Both the position numbers and the translations under genes were made by a program. The notes under the pieces were generated by a model, which did no database searches, had not been told where the DNA came from, and saw nothing but the letters and a program-made list of their open reading frames with translations. Shown in pieces: positions 1-5,562 of a stretch of 7,856 bases of DNA. Origin of the DNA: Phycisphaerae bacterium (GTDB lineage: Bacteria > Planctomycetota > Phycisphaerae > JAAYCJ01); NCBI GenBank assembly GCA_015486815.1, contig WFQY01000095.1, positions 1 through 7,856 on the forward strand. The letters are read 5' to 3'. The stretch's first letter is position 1; the number at the start of each line of letters is the position of its first letter.

Positions 1-34
1 ACGGCATCTTCGACTTTCGCGGGAATGACAGCTT
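1..34. repeat. Edge of a possible dispersed palindromic (REP-like) repeat
   Basis: The first bases contain the core CGCGGGAATGACA preceded by CTTTCG. This resembles the half-palindrome of short extragenic repeats found in many bacteria (reverse complement TGTCATTCCCGCGAAAG). Only one arm is inside the window, so neither a full stem nor a copy number can be shown. The stretch has no usable start codon and no long open frame. The call rests on remembered similarity of the core, not on a second copy in this window. Confidence 0.35.
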
Positions 35-96
35 GTGTATAATTATTGGTCAATAAAGAGTTATGTAAAAACAGTATTTAAAATCGGTCAGTTTGA

Positions 97-264
97 GTAA
101 TTGAAAAATATTATGAAGCTACTCTAAAAACAATAGTGCTATAATATAGACTGGTGTTTAACGGCGAAGATGGATTGCAAATAGTAGCATTTGGCAAAAA
201 GAAACATTGTGATATAATGGATGAATCGTTATTTGAGGAGTTTTTGCAAAAAGTAAAGGGTTGA
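97..264 (+). pseudogene. Short broken coding remnant just upstream of the small-protein gene
   Basis: One plus-strand frame reads like protein: VIEKYYEATLKTIVL, then an in-frame TAA at 142-144, then YRLVFNGEDGLQIVAFG continuing through KKKHCDIMDESLFEEFLQKVKG to a TGA at 262-264. The C-terminal part is hydrophilic and helix-like, as in a real protein tail. The stop lies only two bases before the ATG of the next gene, the spacing expected of co-transcribed genes. I do not recognise the family. It could be the decayed end of a gene once in operon with the small protein downstream, or a genuine micro-ORF starting at GTG 154. Chance is not excluded for so short a frame. Confidence 0.35.
191..218 (+). 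promoter_or_regulatory. Sigma-70-type promoter for the small protein-lysC group
   Basis: TTGGCA at 191-196 (5 of 6 matches to TTGACA) and a perfect TATAAT at 213-218 are separated by 16 bases. Transcription would begin near 225, leaving a leader of about 42 bases before the ATG at 267. It is the best promoter match I see in the upstream region. It lies inside the degraded reading frame, consistent with that frame no longer being under protein-level selection. A second TATAAT at 140-145 has no convincing -35 partner. Confidence 0.5.
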
Positions 265-266
265 CA

Positions 267-446
267 ATGGATAAGAAAATATACGAATCAATGGTTAAAA
301 TAGTTCGTATAGGAAATCGTGCAGTTCACAAAGCACGAGAAGAAAACAGACGATTGGGACTACCAAATATTTGTGCGAGAAATGGCAAACTGTATTTTGA
401 GCTGCCGGACGGTACTATTACAATGAAAGACCCTATGGAACAATAA
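267..446 (+). CDS. Small conserved-looking hypothetical protein (59 aa)
   Basis: This encodes a 59-residue soluble protein. The ATG at 267 is preferred over the in-frame TTG at 261 because AAAGGG at 255-260 is six bases ahead of it. The N-terminal half is basic and helix-forming (KIYESMVKIVRIGNRAVHKA, then REENRRLG). The C-terminal half reads as a short beta hairpin (NGKLYFELPDGTIT) ending in KDP. The pattern RIGNRAV...AREENRRLG...NGKLYFELPDG looks like a real small family that I have seen as lone hypothetical proteins, but I cannot name a function. It has no signal peptide or membrane segment. The next gene begins seven bases after its stop, so the two are probably co-translated. A regulator, adaptor or antitoxin-like role is possible but unsupported. 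Confidence 0.65.
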   Translation: MDKKIYESMVKIVRIGNRAVHKAREENRRLGLPNICARNGKLYFELPDGTITMKDPMEQ

Positions 447-453
447 TTCTACG

Positions 454-1158
454 ATGAATAAACTTAATTCTGTCGAAATAAAACGAAAACATACTTCATC
501 CAAACGTATATCTCCTACAAGAGCTGATTTTTACAATCTAATTATTCATTATGACGGTTCACAGCAGTGGGTTCCGCAGCTAAAGCATAAAGAAAAATCC
601 GAACCACCCGTGCCGAAAAATATCCATATCTATGTCGCTGAACGCCAGCAGAGCCAATCTCACAACGAATCGGTAACAGTAGCACAATGGAATATTTCAA
701 GCTGGCTTAAATATGCACTAAAACAATGGGCTGACGAAGAAGTAAATGTCAAATTCGTTTCATTCGATTATGCCTTGATAAAGACTAACCTTTTGAGCAA
801 GCTCGATGTCCTCAAATCTAATCCGCACAAGTGGCAAGTAGGTCTGATAAGCGATGGTAAAGAACTCGCAAACACATCTCTTATCGATGAGCTTTTAAAG
901 GCGCCTATCGATTGTATGGAAATCTGTCTCGGCGAAACCGAAGCTAATGAAATTAACCATCGCACATTCGAAGCTATCAAAAATTTGGTTGACTTAAGAG
1001 AGCTTCGCAGACAAAATCTACCGACGATTATATGTAAGTGCACCATCGATGATACCGAGATGGAGGAAAATCTTAAGAAGTGGGCTAAACAAGCGAGATT
1101 AGATGAGATTATAATACGAAATAAGCAATCAGAGGAAAGAGAGCTATGGGACTTATAG
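454..1158 (+). CDS. Radical-SAM-like barrel protein lacking the Fe-S cysteine motif
   Basis: The 234-residue soluble protein has no signal peptide or membrane helix. From about residue 55 it alternates strands and helices as in the partial TIM barrel of radical SAM enzymes: strand IHIYVAE (57-63), helix 79-96, strand VKFVSFD (99-105), helix 109-122, strand VGLISDG (129-135), helix 142-149, strand CMEICLG (154-160), long helix 165-187, strand TIICKCTID (191-199), helix 201-214, strand DEIIIR (217-222). VGLISDGKEL fits the family's 'TNG' strand. The loop after the first strand, where CxxxCxxC should lie, instead holds Q, S, H and N residues. The four cysteines (154, 158, 194, 196) are elsewhere. 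Inference: a catalytically dead or repurposed relative. The ATG at 454 has only a weak GGAA far upstream, so translation may depend on coupling to the preceding gene. The end overlaps lysC by 13 bases. Fold assignment is by eye only. Confidence 0.6.
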   Translation: MNKLNSVEIKRKHTSSKRISPTRADFYNLIIHYDGSQQWVPQLKHKEKSEPPVPKNIHIYVAERQQSQSHNESVTVAQWNISSWLKYALKQWADEEVNVKFVSFDYALIKTNLLSKLDVLKSNPHKWQVGLISDGKELANTSLIDELLKAPIDCMEICLGETEANEINHRTFEAIKNLVDLRELRRQNLPTIICKCTIDDTEMEENLKKWAKQARLDEIIIRNKQSEERELWDL

Positions 1159-2369
1159 TGCAAAAGTTTGGCGGTACGAGTGTAGCAGACGCTGAGCGTA
1201 TCAATCGTGCTGCACGTCGAGCGATAAAAGCAAAACTCGCGGGACATAAGGTCTGCGTTGTGGTCTCTGCGATGGGTAAGACGACGGATAAACTCGTTGA
1301 GCTTGCCAGCCAAATCAGCTCAAATCCGCCTAAACGTGAGATGGATATGCTGTTAAGCACAGGCGAGCAGATAAGCATCGCATTGATGGCGATGGCAATA
1401 TATGAAATGGGACACAGTGCTATCAGTATGACAGGCGGACAGGTTGGGCTTTATACCGACTCGGCACATACCAAGGCACGAATAACAAAAATCGACGCTG
1501 ACCGAATTTTCAAACATCTCAATAATGGCGATATTGTAATTGTCGCTGGTTTTCAGGGCATCGATGAGCAAGGCAATATAACAACCCTCGGCCGCGGTGG
1601 TTCGGATACGACCGCGGTCGCATTGGCAGCGGTTCTCAACGCTGATGTCTGTGAAATATATACGGACGTAAACGGCATATATACAGCTGACCCGAGAGTT
1701 GTGCCAAAAGCAAGAAAATTAGGCAAAATAACATACGACGAAATTCTCGAACTTGCCAGCCTCGGGGCAAGCGTTATGCATAACAGATCGATTGAGTTCG
1801 GCAAGAAGTATGGCGTGCCAATTCACGTACGCTCATCATTGACAGATGAACAAGGAACGATTATTTGTGAGGAGACTCCGAATATGGAAGAGATAACAGT
1901 ACGAGGAGTAACGGTAAAGAAAGATTTGGCGAGAATTACACTAATGGGTGTTCCCGACAAAAAGGGAATAGCAGCTAAAATTTTTCACTCGATATCATCC
2001 GAAAATATCGTCGTCGATGATATTATCCAAAACCCGCTGCCCGATGGTAATGCGAATATTAGTTTCACAGTGGAAAAGGCAGATTTTCGTGAAGCACGTA
2101 CGATTTCGGAAAAGATTAATACGGAATTGGGCGGAAAAGGTGTAGCGTATGACGATCAGGTAGCAAAAGTTTCCGTCGTCGGAATAGGTATGCGTTCGCA
2201 CACCGGAGTAGCAGCTAAGATGTTCGAAGCACTCGCAGAAGCTGGCATAAATATTCAGAATATTTCAACGAGTGAGATCAAAATCAGCTGCATCGTTTCG
2301 CGAGACGAAGCGGACGAAGCTCTGCGAAAAATTCATACCGCTTTCGGCCTCGACTCGACTGAAGAATAA
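1146..2369 (+). CDS. lysC: Aspartate kinase (aspartokinase) with two C-terminal ACT domains
   Basis: The enzyme phosphorylates L-aspartate with ATP, the first step towards lysine, diaminopimelate, threonine and methionine, in the cytoplasm. At 407 residues it matches the monofunctional LysC class. The amino-acid kinase domain spans about 1-240: KFGGTSVAD at 7-15, STGEQ at 71-75, GRGGSDTTA at 149-157, YTDVNGIYTADPR at 172-184, and GASVMHNRSIEF then KKYGVPIHVRSS before the linker. Two ACT domains follow at about 264-335 (ITLMGVPDKKGIAAKIF) and 342-403 (VSVVGIGMRSHTGVAAKMF), the usual site of lysine and/or threonine feedback. Which effector applies cannot be read here. The ATG has AGGA at 1133-1136, nine bases upstream and inside the preceding gene, which it overlaps by 13 bases. 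Its stop is 11 bases from the convergent gene. An internal start for a beta subunit is listed separately. Confidence 0.96.
   Translation: MGLIVQKFGGTSVADAERINRAARRAIKAKLAGHKVCVVVSAMGKTTDKLVELASQISSNPPKREMDMLLSTGEQISIALMAMAIYEMGHSAISMTGGQVGLYTDSAHTKARITKIDADRIFKHLNNGDIVIVAGFQGIDEQGNITTLGRGGSDTTAVALAAVLNADVCEIYTDVNGIYTADPRVVPKARKLGKITYDEILELASLGASVMHNRSIEFGKKYGVPIHVRSSLTDEQGTIICEETPNMEEITVRGVTVKKDLARITLMGVPDKKGIAAKIFHSISSENIVVDDIIQNPLPDGNANISFTVEKADFREARTISEKINTELGGKGVAYDDQVAKVSVVGIGMRSHTGVAAKMFEALAEAGINIQNISTSEIKISCIVSRDEADEALRKIHTAFGLDSTEE
1869..1886 (+). promoter_or_regulatory. Internal ribosome binding site and start codon for a lysC beta subunit
   Basis: GAGGAG at 1869-1874 is followed nine bases later by ATG at 1884-1886, in frame with lysC (Met247 of the large subunit). 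The product would be 161 residues containing the linker and both ACT domains. In Bacillus subtilis (aspartokinase II) and Corynebacterium glutamicum, the same gene also makes a beta subunit from an internal start at the equivalent place, giving alpha2beta2 enzymes. Position, spacing and product size all fit that arrangement. The assignment here is by analogy. Confidence 0.55.
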
Positions 2370-2380
2370 AATCAAACTCC

Positions 2381-4468
2381 TTATGAGGCAAAAACGTCTT
2401 CTTTGGTGATAAGCAAGCTATTAACGGATTCAATTAAGACGGAAATAGATACCGGGGCTTTGAGGATTACACATCTCCTATCCTCGAGCCACGGATGGTT
2501 AGCGTCAAAGTTTCCACTGCTGTAAATAATTATAACGGGTAGTTTGCCGGCATTTGAATTTTGTTCTTGTTTTTCAAAATTTCTTATCAATGATGTAAGT
2601 TCGTTAGCTTTGCGTAAATAAATAACACCGATATTGGGAATGTCCGTCTCGTTTGATTCGGATATTTGTTCGAAAAATATACGATATGCATCAACATTTG
2701 GATTGCTACTTACACAAACGGGATTAATGTTCATTTTGAGACTTGACTTTATTTTCTTGGTAAAGTTTGGCCAGGCAGATGAAGAATTCGCACTCAACAT
2801 CACTACCTTCAATGTATTCGTTTCATTTGCGATGTCCTGACAAATTCCTACAATGAGTTCGTCGGGTAAGTCCAACAATCCGATAAGATCGTCTATGGGA
2901 TAAATAGTCTCGTTTCCACTTGCCCCCAACAACAGTGCGTGTGCAAGTTTATTGGATAGGGAAATGATTGCAGCACCTTCACGGTCATCCGATCTCAAAT
3001 TTTTTATTTTAAGGTATGAGGTGTGATGATTAATAACCGGACTTATAAACTCTTTCGGAAAACTCCACTGGCTCATTGCTATTTGAAGTACATCGCAATG
3101 GTTCATTCCTATTTGTTTTGTCTCAACTGTCTCCAACGGCAAATTAAGCTCTCTGCAGTTTTTATATACTTCGATATACTGTTCCGGCATCTGCTCAACC
3201 AAAATCAATCTGCCTACATCGTGTAACATTCCCCATAGAAAATAATCATCCGCAAATGTTGATTGCTTAGCCTTGCCTATAGAAGCTGCTATCAAACCAC
3301 ACGCAATAGAGTGCTCCCAGAATAATCTGACATCGATACATTCGGACATAATTCCTTCGTACTGTTTTAATATCTCAAGACTCATAACAAGTTTTCTGAC
3401 GGTTTGTATCCCAATCCTACTTATAGCGGGCTGTAATCCCGTAACCCTCTTCCCTCTCGCATAAGCTGAGCTATTTGCAAGTTTGAGTATTCTGATAGAC
3501 AGTGCCTGATCAAGAATGATTTCTTTTGCTACTTCCTCGGTCGAACAATAAGGACTTTGTGTAATTGACATCAGGTTGTGTACATTGCTCGCTAACGGTT
3601 TGAGGTTCAATCCGCTTGTAATCTTCTGAATCAACTCATCTTTCGTGATTATTTCATTAAGATTCGCCAGTAATTTTGTTTTATCAGCAATATCGTTCTT
3701 TATGGACATAACCCGTTTAAACCCAACATTGTTTGCCTTTACTTTATCCGCCATTTTACGAGTAGCAGAATCATCGCTTTCTTTTGGAAAACCCGACCTT
3801 TCCGTATTTGTAGAGATTTTATCTGATGCTGATTCTTTTAATATAGCTTGATATACCTGTTCGCCTACGCGCTGAAATATCGCGACAACTTTTCTGGAAA
3901 ATTGTGTTCCTACGTTGTTATTGATTTCCGACACTATTTCCGGAAAAGTCATCGGCTTACGCCAGGGTCGGCCATTTGCCATTGAATCGATCGCTTCAAC
4001 CAACCCTACTGTTGATGCTATGATCGGAATTTCATCTTCTTTCAGCTTATAAGGTCCTTGACCATCGGGTCTTTCGTGATGATACCATATACCTTCCGCT
4101 GCTTCCGGAAAATCGGGAAACGCCTTACTAATAATTCGCCCACTCATTCCTATATGATGGTTTAACAGATGATTACGCTGCTGAGGCGTAAGCTTACCCT
4201 CCTGAAGGAGAATTTCATCGGGTACACCTATTAACCCTATATCGTGAAAAGTAGCTGATAATGTAAGATCATACAATTCTTTATTATTCAACCCCATTGA
4301 TTTACCAATAAGCAAGCAACCTTGTACTACACGCTGATATTTTCCTCGCACATAAGGAATGCGCTGCTCTAATAGTTCAACAAACATTAAGAGGTGCTCA
4401 AAACATCTGCGTCTATGTGCAAAATCTCCCCATTCGAATTGTTCCCGTTCTGCCATAAATTCCCCCAT
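2381..4468 (-). CDS. HD-GYP / HDOD / pseudo-receiver signalling protein
   Basis: The 695-residue protein is predicted cytoplasmic, with no membrane segment. Residues about 25-210 form an HD-GYP-type phosphohydrolase domain: HDIG at 75-78, HH at 104-105, HHERPDG at 130-136, RPWRKPM at 167-173. Several signature positions differ: HDIGL instead of HDIGK, GQGPY instead of GxGYP, and Glu158 where the family has the Asp of 'aDvfDAl'. A polar linker (about 211-275) leads to an HDOD domain (about 276-490) with LASNVHNLM, ILDQALSIRILKLANSS, FWEHS (H386), LHDVGR (H416, D417) and HH at 481-482. The C-terminus (about 550-690) looks like a receiver fold ending in LKAPVSISVLIESVNSLL, but lacks the acidic pocket and phospho-Asp. 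HD-GYP domains commonly hydrolyse c-di-GMP and HDOD domains act in signalling scaffolds; activity here is uncertain. Met5 (start at 4456) is an alternative start, with GGGGGAA just before it. The gene is convergent with lysC and divergent from pssA. Confidence 0.85.
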   Translation of the reverse strand: MGEFMAEREQFEWGDFAHRRRCFEHLLMFVELLEQRIPYVRGKYQRVVQGCLLIGKSMGLNNKELYDLTLSATFHDIGLIGVPDEILLQEGKLTPQQRNHLLNHHIGMSGRIISKAFPDFPEAAEGIWYHHERPDGQGPYKLKEDEIPIIASTVGLVEAIDSMANGRPWRKPMTFPEIVSEINNNVGTQFSRKVVAIFQRVGEQVYQAILKESASDKISTNTERSGFPKESDDSATRKMADKVKANNVGFKRVMSIKNDIADKTKLLANLNEIITKDELIQKITSGLNLKPLASNVHNLMSITQSPYCSTEEVAKEIILDQALSIRILKLANSSAYARGKRVTGLQPAISRIGIQTVRKLVMSLEILKQYEGIMSECIDVRLFWEHSIACGLIAASIGKAKQSTFADDYFLWGMLHDVGRLILVEQMPEQYIEVYKNCRELNLPLETVETKQIGMNHCDVLQIAMSQWSFPKEFISPVINHHTSYLKIKNLRSDDREGAAIISLSNKLAHALLLGASGNETIYPIDDLIGLLDLPDELIVGICQDIANETNTLKVVMLSANSSSAWPNFTKKIKSSLKMNINPVCVSSNPNVDAYRIFFEQISESNETDIPNIGVIYLRKANELTSLIRNFEKQEQNSNAGKLPVIIIYSSGNFDANHPWLEDRRCVILKAPVSISVLIESVNSLLITKEDVFAS

Positions 4469-4641
4469 TGCATTAACGGTTTTCTCTTGTTATCATCGGA
4501 TTTCAAGAGTAATAACTTTACAATAATATATCTTGTATGGTTATTTAATATGTTATCTGTAAATAAAAGCACAGGATAATTACTCCAATGTAAAACCGAT
4601 TACTGTTCAAACTTTTTTATCATTAAAAGATAATTACGGTT
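4469..4641. other. Divergent intergenic region between the HD-GYP gene and pssA
   Basis: This AT-rich 173-base stretch separates the minus-strand HD-GYP/HDOD gene from the plus-strand pssA group, so it should hold promoters for both directions. On the plus strand a candidate promoter lies next to pssA and is listed separately. On the minus strand I found no pair with good boxes and spacing. A short inverted repeat, TTATC at 4617-4621 and GATAA at 4629-4633, overlaps the pssA promoter candidate and could be an operator or chance. No reading frame here looks coding. Confidence 0.5.
4606..4634 (+). promoter_or_regulatory. Candidate promoter for pssA-gltX-hslV, possibly leaderless
   Basis: TTCAAA at 4606-4611 (4 of 6 matches) and GATAAT at 4629-4634 (5 of 6) are separated by 17 bases. 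Transcription would start about seven bases after the -10 box, at or next to the ATG at 4642. The bases before that ATG contain no recognisable Shine-Dalgarno, which agrees with a leaderless message. In so AT-rich a region the boxes could be coincidental. Confidence 0.35.
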
Positions 4642-5562
4642 ATGGTAAGATTAACTGTTCCGAACAATATTGAAAAGCCAGCTCGCCGTGCCAAGCATAG
4701 GCGGATACGTGCGATCAGCATTGCACCTGCGTTGCTGACACTTGGCAATCTGCTGTGTGGCTTCGCTGCTATTCATTTCGCTGCACGACCCGAATACATA
4801 ATACACAATCCCGTTTTAGCAAAGTGGCTGCCCACTAATCTTGCGTTAGCGTGCTATCTGATATTCGCTGCTATGATCTGTGATGCACTCGACGGCAGAT
4901 TGGCGCGAATGGCGAGAACGACAAGCGACTTCGGCGGTCAGCTCGACAGCCTCGCTGATATTGTAAGCTTCGGCGTTGCCCCCGCATTCATAGCTGTCCG
5001 ATTGATTATGAAAACACTTGCTTCCAACACACAAGCGATGGAACCGTTCGTAAGCCCCGCTGCTGAGACTGCGTTCGGACGCTTCTGCTGGATAGCGGCT
5101 GGCGCTTATCTCGCTTGTGCTGCACTTCGATTGGCGAGATTTAACGTCGAAAATGTTCCGGACGAATCAGCACATCTGCATTTTAAGGGACTTCCCGTCC
5201 CCGGAGCTGCCGGTGCGATGATAGCGGTAGTTCTTCTAAGCGATCAGGTAATTCCGGAAATCACTTCGCCACACACATCCAAATTGCTGGCAAAACTGAT
5301 ACCGTGGATAGCTATCTCACTCGGGCTTATGATGGTTTCCAGACTGCCGTACGTCCATTTGGTCAATAAATTACTCAGAGGCAAAAAACCGTTCTGGTCG
5401 CTTATAGCGGTTGTGTTCGGCGTAATTATTTTTATGCTCAAGCCCAAGCTTGTATTAGCGATTGCGCTCTGCTCCTACGCATTGAGCGGACCTATCACTT
5501 GGCTTTTCAGAACGATAAAACAAAAGTCTTCACGTAATGTTTCCACTACGGAGTTGTTATGA
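4642..5562 (+). CDS. pssA: CDP-diacylglycerol--serine O-phosphatidyltransferase (membrane)
   Basis: The product joins CDP-diacylglycerol and L-serine to make phosphatidylserine, precursor of phosphatidylethanolamine, in the cytoplasmic membrane. The CDP-alcohol phosphatidyltransferase signature is complete: D81, D84-G85, A88-R89, G98, D102 and D106 fit DxxDGxxAR-x8-GxxxDxxxD. The flanking ISIAPALLTLGNLLCGF (26-42) and GLPVPGAAGAM (183-193) point to the serine enzyme rather than PgsA. Hydrophobic segments occur near 28-47, 66-82, 107-124, 148-164, 190-206, 217-233 and 252-288. A basic leader (RRAKHRRIR, 15-23) precedes the first membrane helix. At 306 residues it is longer than the roughly 240-260 common in this group, through terminal extensions. 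An in-frame stop at 4624 and no later Met before residue 78 fix the start at 4642. The last bases overlap gltX. No decarboxylase gene (psd), a frequent neighbour, is present. Confidence 0.9.
   Translation: MVRLTVPNNIEKPARRAKHRRIRAISIAPALLTLGNLLCGFAAIHFAARPEYIIHNPVLAKWLPTNLALACYLIFAAMICDALDGRLARMARTTSDFGGQLDSLADIVSFGVAPAFIAVRLIMKTLASNTQAMEPFVSPAAETAFGRFCWIAAGAYLACAALRLARFNVENVPDESAHLHFKGLPVPGAAGAMIAVVLLSDQVIPEITSPHTSKLLAKLIPWIAISLGLMMVSRLPYVHLVNKLLRGKKPFWSLIAVVFGVIIFMLKPKLVLAIALCSYALSGPITWLFRTIKQKSSRNVSTTELL

Noticed and set aside
261..263. TTG as the start of the small protein
   Set aside because: The ATG two codons later has better spacing from AAAGGG, and the two extra residues add nothing recognisable.
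261..266. TTGACA, a perfect -35 hexamer just before the small gene's ATG
   Set aside because: No -10-like sequence lies 16-18 bases downstream, and it falls between a fair Shine-Dalgarno and the start codon, so it is probably coincidence.
913..927. CMEIC in the 234-residue protein as a radical SAM cluster motif
   Set aside because: It is C-x3-C with no third cysteine, lies in a mid-barrel strand rather than the first loop, and so cannot be the CxxxCxxC site.
768..1313. Minus-strand open frame of 181 codons across the 234-residue gene and lysC
   Set aside because: It is opposite two better-supported plus-strand genes, has a serine/arginine/leucine-heavy composition typical of antisense shadows, and shows no family motif.
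2361..2401. Shared terminator between lysC and the convergent HD-GYP gene
   Set aside because: GAAGA and TCTTC could pair but only across a loop of about 31 bases without a T-run. The inner CCTTATGAGG is an imperfect palindrome. Neither is convincing.
4387..4572. Short frames on both strands over the divergent region
   Set aside because: They overlap the start of the HD-GYP gene in other frames, lack ribosome binding sites and show no domain pattern.
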